Source of the DNA: Chamaecyparis obtusa
Taxonomy: Eukaryota; Streptophyta; Pinopsida; Cupressales; Cupressaceae
Direction of reading: 5' to 3'
Assembly (NCBI GenBank): GCA_027943335.1
Contig: BSBK01001534.1
Span: 2,225,001-2,289,000 of the forward strand
DNA: 64,000 nt
Below the pieces are notes generated by a model. The model was not told where the DNA came from. It saw only the letters and a program-made list of their open reading frames with translations, and made no database searches. Shown here one piece after another: positions 1 through 10,289 of this stretch (positions are counted from its first letter, which is position 1; each line of letters starts with the position of its first letter). The position numbers and the translations under genes are program-made.

Positions 1-236
1 TATTTATACTATGTGAATAAAAGTAGGAAAAAAAACACAACGTTTTAGCAATCTTCAACTATTCATCCTGCAATCAAACCATTAGTATGTTTTCAAATTC
101 TTTGACAAGCATCCTGCAGAAACTGTTAATGCTGTAAAATATCAGAGAGATAAAAATCAATAGTTAGCAGAAGTTATCAGAAATTAAGAGCAGAAAGAAC
201 AAGAAAACTGGAAACTGGAAAAAACTGTAATATAAC

Positions 237-430
237 TTCACGCGAGAAAGTACAAATATGCGCGAGAAAGTGTAGTATCTGGTGCGAGATACCTAAAATC
301 TCATGCGAGGAAGTACTCCAGTGCGCGCGAGAAAGTGCAAACTCTGGGGAGAGAGAGTAAAATATCACGTGAAAGAGTGCTCCAGAAGCAAAACTTCACG
401 CGGGATGCTCTGGATTCTCGCGTGAAGATC
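237..430. repeat. Degenerate CGCGAGAAAGTG-word cluster in leader
   Basis: Variants of CGCGAGAAAGTG recur about eight times at irregular spacing (near 240, 260, 280, 302, 322, 362, 400 and 418). The last ones appear as the inverted form CTCGCGTGAAG. It is too irregular for a clean tandem array. It is an unusually CG-rich island in AT-rich DNA, within the retroelement leader. Confidence 0.5.
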
Positions 431-515
431 CGTACACATACAGTATGGACGCACGACAGAGCTTAAATTTTTGTCAGAAAAAAAAATGATAATGAGGCCA
501 GAAATCAAATTTTTT

Positions 516-533
516 GCCCCACGGTGGGCGCCA
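516..533 (-). other. Primer binding site, tRNA-Lys type
   Basis: The minus strand reads TGGCGCCCACCGTGGGGC, complementary to the 3' end (with CCA) of plant tRNA-Lys(CUU) as I know it. It lies three bases inside the LTR end at 537, where a reverse-transcription primer site belongs, and it sets the element's orientation. Confidence 0.8.
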
Positions 534-536
534 AAA

Positions 537-1567
537 TGTGTGTGCTTGAATGTGACCTCTAAATCAACCACATACGCAACATATTCATTACTCCTATGGT
601 CAAATTACGAAGAGAATATGAATTATTCAATCTGAAATTCATGAGGAAGCGACCTGTTGCCTCCTATGCAGGCGGGGTGTATAATCGCTCTCAGATTGGA
701 GAACCAACAACCATCAGACCGCTACTACAACGGAGGATTTTCCAAGAAAGCCATAAAGATGATATGCAAAGCTTAGAATCAAACTAAGATGAATGCAATT
801 AATCTAAGAATACTTTGAGAGAAATATGCAATTAATCTAAAGTACTTGAAAGGAAATATGAAATGCAGATTTTTAGTTGATTTTGGAATAAAAATGATCT
901 TAATCTAAGAATAATTAAACAAATTTAATCTAAATGAGAAATGCAATTACACATAAAATGAGAAATTAAACTAGTTGCAAATGAAAGCTTGAAATTCAAT
1001 CAAAAATTCACTATAGTGCCTTTACTCTCAAAATTGTCTTTTTTCTTGAATGAGAAGAAGAGGCTCATTAAATAGAAAAGCTCGGGAGAGGAATGAAGAG
1101 TTTCTTGATTTGAAACTCCTGACTCTTCATTCCCCTTTGAGACAAAAAGGTATGAATTATTTAATTAAAAGAATGAAATTTGCCACATGTGGGGAGTGAC
1201 CTTTCGAGTAATTTGAATTATTAAATTCAAATAAAGAGATGTCCATTCAATTTAACTAAATATTTATTAATTCCTTTCAAGGGTATTTAGCTAAAGGGGG
1301 TGGAGTTTAATTTAATTAAAAGTACTTAGGACTTCATAATTAAATTAACTTATCATAGAGATTATTTAGCCAAATAAAGTCTAGGACTTAGGAATTATTT
1401 TAGCGTTTGATTATTGCAATTTATGGTCTTTGCAATTAACATCAAGTCAAATTAAGTCAGATATGAGAGAGAAAATTGCCTAGGGAACTAGGACTTTGGT
1501 GATGTAAAATCGAGATAATGCACCAAAATTGATGAAATTAAATAGGTGCCAATTTTGGGGTATTACA
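537..1567 (-). repeat. 5' LTR of the left-edge element
   Basis: The 1031 bp repeat has TG...CA ends and starts TGTAATACCCC on the minus strand. That is the same start as the unrelated-looking solo LTR at 34,804. The minus strand carries a TATA-like CTATTTAATGAGCC near 1068-1081. A 12-base perfect inverted repeat lies at 1090-1101 and 1122-1133. The boundary next to the primer site is exact. The outer boundary at 1567 is inferred from the TG start and from the interruption of the neighbouring gag-like gene. Confidence 0.7.
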
Positions 1568-1643
1568 GTTTGTATTGCTCATTAAACATCTTCATTTGAA
1601 TCCTTTGATTCTCTATAGTTTTGTCCAACTTGTATCTCTCCAT
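1568..1643 (-). pseudogene. Start of ORF1 (gag-like) of the non-autonomous copia-like family, second copy
   Basis: The minus strand starts MERYKLDKTIENQ and continues in frame for about 25 codons until the insertion at 1567. It closely matches the first residues of ORF1 of the 13.4 kb element (MERYKLEKTIENQ at 50,973). It lies at the same distance from its LTR as there. The rest of the gene is beyond the inserted LTR element and off the window. There is no stop in the visible part. Confidence 0.7.
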
Positions 1644-1706
1644 GATTAGATCTTTACTCTTTAGTGATTAAACCATCCAATAAGAGATCTAAGCTCTAAT
1701 ACTAAT

Positions 1707-2992
1707 TGTTGGAATGGAGAGATAGGGTACTGAGAGGGGAGGGGTGAATCAGTTCCCTCAAAAACTTTAACTTCAAAAACTCAATCAGAAAATAGTAGTA
1801 AACTCATTTATCAACTGAATCCATTGTATGCATCATTCATTCAATTAACTTGTAAATGTAAATTGCATGAAATCAAACAATAAATTAATCACATAACACA
1901 GGTATTTTGGTTACACAGAAACCCTTGTTAGAAGGTAAAAACTGGGGTGGGGATGACACCCACAAATTCTTCACTACTGTAGATAATTAAGTATGCCCGT
2001 TAGGGCTACAAGTTGTGATCACTTCTGGTGATCTTACCCTGTTAGGAGTAACAAAAGATCAGCTAGATCTACCTTGTTAAAGGATGTCAACAGCACTACT
2101 TGAGTGTGTACTCGGTTAAGAGATTTACAATAAAGACTATTAGGTCTACTCTAGTAGGAGATTTTACCAAATATCTGTTACAATGATTAGAGAATAATAG
2201 TAGGGTATCTGTAAATTGACAACTTATACTTGTCTAAAATAGATCTATGAAATATCAAATGTATATCACCTTAGTGTGTAGATACCTATCCTATGTACTG
2301 CTCGGTAGCCTATCTAATTATAAATAACTGACTATGTCTGATTATTGCTCAACCTTGTCTAAAAATTGATGTCTTGAAGGTGGTTGCTACTTCAAAATCT
2401 TCTTCTCAGTTCATTATGGACACAATCAAAATATCATGAAATACAATTATATAGAAAACTACTTTCATTTCCTAATGCCGCTTAACTTTCATGACCTAAT
2501 TAGGTTACATCATCTTAGGAAAAACCCTAAGATCTAAGGTATGCAAAATTAACCTAGATCTAACAATTACATAGAGATCATCATCAAAATTAATGATTAC
2601 ATCTACAATAAATGATCCTTGATCTTGGTAAAACATTTTGTGATTATATTGTAACCGTTTGCATAGATAAATGTGCCAAAACTGATTACTATGTCATTTC
2701 CTAGATTGCTCGGTAAACACTATCAATACTTCTCGGTGAATGCATTGGTGCTCGGTGTCTAATATGCTCAGTGTTTATTGACACTTGGTATCAGTATACA
2801 CTGATGCTTGGTTAGAACTGTATCCTTATAGTTCTCGGTATTGTCTGTGACTACTTGGTGTAAAGGGTTATGTAGTTAATCGACTAGCATATGTAGCTTG
2901 TAGTGCTTCCTTTTTCCGATTGAATAGCATAGATAACCGACTGCTCATCTTTGATACTAATAACAATCCTTAATTCTCAAATAGAGATAACA
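1707..2992 (-). repeat. LTR of a second, minus-strand copy of the 13.4 kb non-autonomous family
   Basis: On the minus strand this 1286 bp LTR begins TGTTATCTCTATTTGAG and ends with a C-rich block (ATTCACCCCTCCCC), CCCTATCTCTCC and CCAACA. That is the same start and end as the LTRs at 49,685 and 61,836. Next to it, on the 1706 side, is a decayed initiator-Met primer site (TAGTATTAGAGC for TGGTATCAGAGC), followed by the gag-like start. It is therefore the 5' LTR of an element pointing left. The right flank is TGATT. Its partner is not in the window. Confidence 0.75.
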
Positions 2993-4200
2993 TGATTTAT
3001 TAATCCAATGTCATATGCTATAGTTTTGGGTCTATGGCCACCCATATTTAGGGCCTAGCTAGGCCTATACACTTGGATATTGGTCCCAAATGGACCACAT
3101 TTTTGGTCACAAGCCCCCTAATTTAAAATTTGATTGAATTAGGACCTTGTATAGGCCCAAACATTTTAGTTATATGGTCTAATTAATGCCTCAAGGACAC
3201 ACATCAAGATTTGGGGCTTATTTTATTGAGCTTTGTGCCCAGATCTGGGCCTAATTTTCCTTAAATTAGTCACACACCAAGCTTATATGATAGGGCCCAT
3301 TTTGAAATTTATATAGATTTTAATGTCAATTAGCCCATATGCTAGATATAGGGTAGGCTTTGCTTCTTTTAATGCCTAGATCTAATTTTTTTGGGGGCCC
3401 ATGTGGGCCACTTGTTACATATATAGGCCTTGATTTTAAAATCCAATGCTACACGCCACATTGTAGATCAGATTTAGGGCCAATCCTTAGTAATTAAACC
3501 CAGATTTAGGTCCTAACTTATCAAAATTAAGTCTAGATGCTTAACATTGGGACCAATTATTTATAAATATGAGTCCAAACCAATTAATGAGGCCACATGT
3601 TTCATAAAAGATTATATTTAGGTCCTCATTCATTTCAAAAGTAGGCCTAGGTTGATATAAGGCTCACACACTACCCCTTGTAAGGTCTACAATTCAATTT
3701 TTTGAGCCTGCATTTTTCAAATTTTATGGCTCACATTTCATATTAGGTCCTTAGTCAATAAAATTTAGGTCTAATCTAAACTATGACCACACTCTTAATC
3801 AATTATAGGGCCTGATTTAGTTTGCTAGCTCACAAATGACATTTAAGGGGTCTTTACCTCGAGTTTTGAGTTCAAATCTAGAAGTTTTTTTAAGGCCCAC
3901 ATTACATGTATCATCACTACCCATCATATATGGGCCAATTAATATTAGGCGTTATCTTTTGATGACCCAATTAAGGCCTCATTTTATCAAATTATACCCT
4001 AGTCTACGTGGACCAAACCAACATCTTTTACATAGAGTTGTGTACATTGCCTTTCAAATGATATCAATGGGCCCGAGCCCACAAAATTTAGTGATGAGTG
4101 ATTATCCCTTAGATTTTTGGGCCCTTGGATTCAAAATTTAGGTTCATCCTACTAGGATCGAACTCATGCCTTATCTCTTTCTTCCTTTATTCAATCATGT
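2993..4200. other. Gene-free stretch rich in degenerate GGCC words
   Basis: There is no credible coding region. The 101-codon ORF at 3836-4141 has no recognisable motif. From about 3030 to 4140 the AT-rich DNA carries a dense scatter of words such as TAGGGCC, TAGGCCTA, AGGTCCTA and GGGCCCA, many built on a GGCC core, with no fixed period. It may be the remains of an old repeat or an LTR U3 region. I cannot assign it. Confidence 0.4.
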
Positions 4201-4336
4201 GATGAGAATGTGCTTCCTCTACCTTTATTTTGAGACAAGGAGATGCTTCATCTACCCCATTTGAGATGAGGAGAGGCTTCCTCTAACCCCTATTTGAGAT
4301 GAATAAGTGCTTCATCTCATTCAACTGAGATGAAGA
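4201..4336. repeat. 31-33 bp minisatellite, each unit a small hairpin
   Basis: Units start at about 4201, 4232, 4263, 4296 and 4327. A typical unit reads GAGATGAGGAGAGGCTTCC then TCTAACCCCTATTT. The left half (GAGATGAAGA) and the right half (TGCTTCATCTC) are near inverted repeats, so each unit can fold. The fifth unit is cut by the chromovirus insertion at 4337 and resumes at 10,285 (GAAGAGGTGCTTCATCTC). Confidence 0.65.
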
Positions 4337-5010
4337 TGATGCAGGAGCATCTCGGGTCCTTGGCAATCCTATGTCACCAAAAACATGTTTGAAGTTTTTT
4401 GTGTTGCTCAGTTCGTTCTTTGACCAAGTTGGCTCGGTGTTGCTCAGTTTCCTTTGTTTACCGATGTTGGTTGGTTATCTCTTCGATGGTCGGTGAGCTT
4501 CCCTGGCCCTCGATGATGCTTGTCTAGCGCTCGGTTTCCTTGCTTACTAAGATATTTATTTTGGATTTTTGTTGAGGCAGACTTGTGCATTTAATTTGGG
4601 TCACAGATTTAATGTTGGTATCTATCATTGGGAAGTGTGTGGACCTAGATCTAGTCATTCCTTCCATTGATGGTGAATCTAAAGGTTGACTTGATTTGGT
4701 AGCCTCTTTTATAAATGTATTTGTTTGGGTAGAGTTTAGGAAGTCAGTTCAGTGAGAAGATAGAAGATAGAAAATTAGAGATTGTTGGCATATCCTCACA
4801 TGTTGGAGGACTTATGTACTTGATTGTAATATCTGGCAAAAACTAGGAAGGCCTTACAGGCTGACATGTATGAATCAAATTGAAGTAATATATGAAAGTG
4901 GTCTGCATTCTCTCTCTATCTATTGTGTTTTTTGCTTCCGTGTGTTGTTCTACAAGGTGGATCTGGTTAGGGTGTGCCCTTGGCTCCTCTTTATATCCTC
5001 CCTTGCATCA
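4337..5010 (+). repeat. 5' LTR, chromovirus copy 1
   Basis: It begins TGATGCAGGAGC and ends CCTTGCATCA, so the ends form a TGATGCA/TGCATCA inverted pair. A TATA motif (TTTATAAAT, 4708-4716) sits about 295 bases from its end, with the R/U5 region beyond it. The downstream initiator-Met primer site confirms it as the 5' LTR. Confidence 0.95.
4708..4716 (+). promoter_or_regulatory. Putative LTR TATA box, chromovirus copy 1
   Basis: TTTATAAAT follows AGCCTC and lies in the middle of the LTR. The same motif is conserved in the 3' LTR near 9992. This is the expected core promoter position for element transcription. The start site is not determined. Confidence 0.55.
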
Positions 5011-5012
5011 GG

Positions 5013-5030
5013 TGGTATCAGAGCGAGGTG
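5013..5030 (+). other. Primer binding site, initiator-Met type, chromovirus copy 1
   Basis: TGGTATCAGAGCGAGG starts two bases after the 5' LTR. This is the standard plant initiator tRNA-Met primer site used by many chromoviruses and copia elements. Confidence 0.9.
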
Positions 5031-5132
5031 AGATTTGGATCTAGGTTTGAGGGTTCCTTCTTGTCAAACCCTAGTTGAATTATTGTGGGCTAGCAGATTG
5101 CGATCTAACCTAAAATTGTAGAGGGTTTCAAG

Positions 5133-8100
5133 ATGGTTCATGAGAGGTGAGATGCGGATCTAGGATTGGCAGACATGTTGAGACAACTTGTTGCTAGATT
5201 GGAAGCTATTGAAACAGCCCAAAGAAGAGGAAGACATCTTGAAGATGTTAGTGATGATGAAATTAAGGAAGAACAAGTTGATGTAGAACCTACATCGGTG
5301 ATGGATCAAGGTGAGGAAAGATTGTTGAAAGTTTTGACAAATATGAAGTCTACACCACACTTTAATCCTCCTGAGTATAGTGGAAAATTGGATTCTGATG
5401 AATTGGTGGATTAGATCACTGAGATGGAAAAGTACTTTGAATATGAAAATGTACCTAAGGAAAAGAAGGTGAAAATTGCAAGCACAAAGTTGAAGAGTCA
5501 TGCATCCTTGTGGTGGGAACATCTGTAGTTGGATAGAAAGAGGAAAGGCAAAGACAAAATCAAGGTATGGAATAAAATGGTGAATAAATTGAAAGGAAAG
5601 TTCTTACCTTGTGATTATCAGATTAACCTATTTAGGAAAATGCAAATTTTGAGGTAGAAAGATAGCTCAGTAAAAGAATATACTGAGGAATTCTAAAGAC
5701 TAGATTTCACATTTGGACATGATGAGGATGATGTGGAAAGAATTGCTAAATACCTTAATGGTTTGAGAGTTTCCATCCAAGAAGAAATCAGTTTGGTCAA
5801 ATTGGAGAACATTGAAGAGGCTTATCAATTTCCATTGAAAGCTGAGGAGAAATTGAACAAGAAACATGAGAAAAGACAAAGAGGTAGTGGTGGTAGATTC
5901 CCTAGAGGAAGAGGTAGATCTTATGGTGAAAATAGTAGATTTGAACCTGAAAAGACAACTTTGGATAAAGGAAACACCAAGTGGAAAGGTGAAAGTTCAT
6001 CTAGAGGTAGACGTAGTAACTACCAAGGTGGTTATAATAGAGATGGTTTGCGAGGAACTTGTTACAATTGTGGAGGACATATATCATTTGAGTGTACACA
6101 TGCAATTAAGAAGGTTGGTAATAGTAGAAATTCTTTGGTGCAAGAAGAGTCACTGAGTGAACCTAAGAAGGAAAATAACTTGATGGTAAGGAGAGCACTT
6201 TGGAGTGAAAGTAATAAGGAAGATCCGGTAAGGAAAATTTTGTTCAAGATTAGATGTAGAGTTTTTGATGAAGTTTGGAAGGTAATCATTGACAATGGTA
6301 GCTCAGAGAATTTGGCATCTGAGGAAATGGTCACAAAGTTGCAGTTGAAAAGGTTGGAACATCTGAAGCCCTATCAAATTTCATGGATCAAAGATGAGCA
6401 TACACTCTTGGTAAGTGAACAATGTTATGTATATTTAAAAATTGGAAAGTACTATGATAAGGTGTTATGTGATATCATGCCTATGGATTGTTGTCATATT
6501 TTGTTGGGTAGACCTTGGAAATATGATAGACATGCTATATATGATGGGAGATTGCATAAATATACTATTTGGGCTAATGGGAGAAGAAAAATCTTGTTAC
6601 CTTTGATTGAAGAACCTGTTAGTAATGTTTGCACATCTTTGAAAGTTTTCTTAGTGGAAGGAAGAAAGTTTGTTAAGGATTTGAAGAAGAATGATGTATG
6701 TTTTGTTGTGATTCCTAACAAACTGAGTAAGAAAATAGAGGATAGTGTTCCTAAGGAGATTGATAAGTTACTCACCAAGTATAGTGAAATTATTTCTAAT
6801 AATGTACCTGATGGTTTTCCACCAAAGAGAGGCATTGATCATTGCATGGATCTAATCACTAGAGCTAGTTTACCAAACAAGGCACCACATCAGTTGACAC
6901 TTACCAAGAATTAGGAATTGAACCGACAAATTCAAGAATTGTTGCAGAAAGGTTTGATCAAAGAAATTTTGAGTCCTTATGCAGTACTTGTTGTATTGGC
7001 ACCTAAGAAGAATGGAGAATGGTGAATGTGTACTAATTCCAGAGTAATTAACAAGATAACAGTGAAATATAGGTTTCCTATACCAAGAATGGATGACATA
7101 ATGGACAGCTTGACTAGAGAAAAGTATTTTACCAAAATTGATTTGAAAAGTGGGTATCATCAAATCAGAATCAGAGAAGGTGATGAGTGGAATATTTCTT
7201 TCAAGACAAAAGAAAGTTTGTATGAGTGGTTGGTTATGCCTTTTGGTTTAACTAATGCACCAAGTACTTTTATGAGATTGATGAATGAAGTTTTGAAGAA
7301 ATTCTTGGGTAAGTTTGTGATTGTATATCTTGATGATATTCTGATATTCAGTAAGACTAGAGAAGAACATTTTTTGCATGTTAAACAAGTATTGTAGAGG
7401 TTGAAAGAAGAAAATTTGCTAATAAATCTAAAAAAGTATTCATTCATGAAAGAGGAGATTGTGTATTTGGGATTTGTGATTTCAATTGATGGTTTGAAAA
7501 TGGATCCGGAAAAGGTTGAAGCTATTTTGAATTGGCCTACACCTGAGAATGCTAGTGAGGTAAGATCATTTCATGGTTTGGAAAGTTTTTACCGAAAGTT
7601 CATTAGGAATTTCAGTTCAATATGTAATGCTATGACTGAGACTATGAGAGGAGATAAAAGAGAATTCAAGTGGACACATGGATCTGATAAAAATTTTGAG
7701 ACTCTGAAGGAGAAGGTTGTTGAATTACCTATTTTGGCATTGCCTGATTTTAATAAGGTATTTCAAGTGGAATGTGATGCAAGTGGTAGTGCAATTGGCA
7801 TTGTATTGAGTCAAGAAGGTAAACATGTTTCTTTCTTTAGTGAAAATTTGAATGATGCAAAAAGGAAATACTTTGTGTATGATCAGGAATTCTATGCTAT
7901 TGTTAAAGAACTAAAGAAATGGAGACATTATTTGATACCGAGTGAATTTGTGTTGTATACCGATCATAAGGCTTTACAGTATTTGGGTAGTTAGAATAAG
8001 TTAAATCAGAGACATATGAAATGGCTTGAGTATTTGCAGAGTTAGACATTTGTGATAAATCATAAGAGTGGAGTCACTAACCGAGTTGTTGATGCATTGA

Positions 8101-9577
8101 GTAGAGGGAGATCTTTGATGACTGAGATGAAATTTGAAGTTCTTGGCTTTGATGACATGAGAGATTCTTATGAATTTGATGCTGATTTTTTTGAGTCATG
8201 GAGAAAGTGCAGAGCACCTATTCAAGATCAACCGAGTACTAAATGGGAAGAATATTTTATTCAAGAAGGTATGTTGTTTAAAGGTATTCAGTTGTGTAGA
8301 CCGAGAGGAACAATGAGAACTAATTTGATAAAGGAAAAACATAGTAGTGGTTTGGCTGGACATTTTGGTGTTGAGAAGACATTGAATTTTCTTAAGGAGA
8401 AATACTTTTGGCCATAGTTGTAGAAAGATGTTTAGAAATTTGTGAAAAGTTGTGGAATTTGTCAAGTTGCAAAATGAGTAAGTCAGAATATTGGATTGTA
8501 TACACCAATTTTTGTTCCTGAGAAACCTTGGAGTGACATCAGTATGGATTTTGTTCTTGGCTTACAGAAGACAATAAGAGGTAAAAATTCTATATTTGTT
8601 GTTGTGGATAGATTTTCTAAAATGGCACATTTTATACCTTGTAGAAAGACATCAGATGCAATACATATAGCAGATCTTTTCTTTAAGGAAACTGTCAGAT
8701 TGCATGGATTAATGAGGAGTATTATCTTTGACCAAGATAGTAAATTTGTTGGATACTTTTGGAAGACCCTTTCAAGAAATTTTGGCACCGAGTTGAAATA
8801 TAGTTCTACATTTCACCCACAAACCGATGGACAAACAGAAGTTGTGAATAGAAGTTTGGGAAATATTTTGAGATTTTTAGTTGGAGACACACCAAGAAAT
8901 TGGGATTCTATGTTGGCGAAAGAAGATTTTGCATACAATAATTCAGTGAATAGGAGTACTAGAAAAATGCCTTTTGAGATTGTAAATGGCATACAACCGA
9001 GAGGTATATCTAATTTGAGGGATATTGATGATGAAAGAAAGAGAAGTTTTGAAGGAGTGAAGTTTTCTGAGTACATGAAGACATTGCATGAAGATGTGAA
9101 ACATACATTGGAAATAAGTAATTAGAAATACAAAGACAGATCTGATAGATCAAGAAGACATAAGACTTTTGCAGTCGGTGATGAAGTAATGGTTCATTTG
9201 AAGAAAGATTGATTTCCTGTTGGAACTATGGGAAGTTGAAAATGAAGAAGTTTGGTCCTTGTAAGATACTGAAGAAATTTGACAATGGAAATGCATATGA
9301 GATTGAGTTACCTGATGACATGGATATATCACCTATATTCAACATTGCTAATTTGTATGAGTACCATGAACAAGATGAAGACATGTCAGTACCGATGGAT
9401 TATCCTAAGAAATAAGTGGAAGAAGTTGAGAAGATTTTATAGAAAAGAATTGGCAAAATTACAAGAGGAAAATAGTATATGGAATATCTGGTAAAGTTGA
9501 AGAGTAGACCGATTGAGGACAGTGCATGGATTTCACAATCTGAGTTGGATATAGCTCATATCATACATGTTTCATGA
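5133..9577 (+). pseudogene. Chromovirus gag-pol polyprotein, copy 1 (dead)
   Basis: A single frame runs from ATG 5133 to about 9225, shifts by one base, then continues to TGA 9575-9577. In order it holds: gag (to about 6060); a damaged zinc knuckle CYNCGGHISFEC near 6061-6096 that lacks one spacer residue pair; an aspartic protease site IDNGSSENL near 6286 where D-S-G is expected; RT 7026-7397 with intact YLDD near 7327; RNase H with DASGSAIG near 7760; integrase with its GHFG/CGICQ zinc region at 8340-8475; a DDE core (DISMDF, FDQDS, QTEVVNRS) at 8496-8850; and a chromodomain (EEVEKIL, EYLVKLKSRPIED, AWIS) at 9417-9560. Comparison with copy 2 shows that the stops replace W, Q or R codons, for example W at 5412 and Q at 5527. 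A stop at 7395-7397 just after RT (QVL*RL) is shared with copy 2. Confidence 0.93.
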
Positions 9578-9610
9578 TTCAAAGAATCATTTCAAATAAC
9601 CTCAAGTGTC

Positions 9611-10284
9611 TAATGAAGGAGCATCTCAGGTCCTTGGCAATCCTGAGTCACCTAAAACATGTTTGAAGTTTTATGTGTTGCTTGGTTCCTTCTTTGACCG
9701 AGTTGGTTTGATGTTGCTCAGTTTCCTTTATTTACTAGTGTTGTTTGGTTATCTCTTCGATGCTTGGTGAATTTCCCTAGTGCTTAGTGATGCTTTTCTG
9801 ACACTCAGTTTCCTTGCTTCTCAAGTTGTTTATTTTGGATTTTTGTTGAGGCTGACTTGTGCATTTAATTTGGGTCATGGATTTAATGTTGGTATCTATC
9901 ATTGGGATTCTTGTGGACCTAGATCTGGTCATTCCTTCCATTAATGGTGGATCTGAAGGTTGACATGATTCGGTAGCCTCTTTTATAAATGTAGTTGTTT
10001 GGGTAGAGTTTAGGGAGTCAGTTCAGTGAGAAGATAGAAGATAGAAAATTAGAGATTGTTGGAAGACCCTTGCATGTTGAAGTACTTTTGTAATTGATTG
10101 TAATATCTGGCCTAAACCAAGAAGGCTTTACAGCCTAGCATGTATGAATTAAATTGAAGTAATATATGAAAGTGGTCTGCATTCTCTCTCTCACTATTGT
10201 GTTTGTTGCTTCTGCGTGTTGTTCTGCAAGGTGGATCTGGTTAGGGTGTTCCTTTGGCCCCTCTCTATATCCTCCCTTGCGTTA
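9611..10284 (+). repeat. 3' LTR, chromovirus copy 1
   Basis: It matches the 5' LTR along its length, including TTGGTATCTATCATTGGGA and the TATA region. Its terminal bases are decayed (TAATGAAGGAG instead of TGATGCAGGAG; CCTTGCGTTA instead of CCTTGCATCA). It is preceded by AACCTCAAGTGTC, matching copy 2 at the same point, and followed by the GAAGA duplication. Confidence 0.93.
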
Positions 10285-10289
10285 GAAGA

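Larger units (their letters stand above)
1..1567 (-). mobile_element. LTR retrotransposon, 5' end only (LTR, primer site, leader)
   Basis: This is the 5' portion of a minus-strand LTR retrotransposon whose body continues off the left edge. Read on the minus strand it has an LTR beginning TGTAATACCCC and ending CACACACA, three bases, a tRNA-type primer site, then leader DNA running to position 1. No gag or pol protein can be recognised in the 515 leader bases. The short ORFs there are AT-rich and match nothing I know. It has inserted into the gag-like gene of the element at 1568-2992, because that reading frame stops abruptly at 1568. The second LTR and the matching target duplication (right-hand flank GTTTG) are outside the window, so completeness cannot be judged. 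Confidence 0.7.
4337..10284 (+). mobile_element. Ty3/gypsy chromovirus, copy 1 (complete, decayed)
   Basis: This is a complete 5948 bp element. The 674 bp LTRs are at 4337-5010 and 9611-10284. The initiator-Met primer site is at 5013, with one gag-pol frame between. A 5 bp target duplication, GAAGA, flanks it at 4332-4336 and 10285-10289. It has inserted in the fifth minisatellite unit. A second copy of the same family lies in opposite orientation at 15,951-21,915. The C-terminal chromodomain places it among plant chromoviruses. I do not assign the clade. The coding region has about twenty stops and one frameshift, so it is dead. Confidence 0.95.

Noticed and set aside
516..533. A tRNA-Lys gene
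   Set aside because: Only the last 18 bases of the tRNA are matched, including the CCA that plant genes do not encode, so it is a primer site.
3836..4141. A 101-codon plus-strand gene
   Set aside because: No motif, no good start context, and it lies in degenerate repeat DNA. The length is possible by chance.
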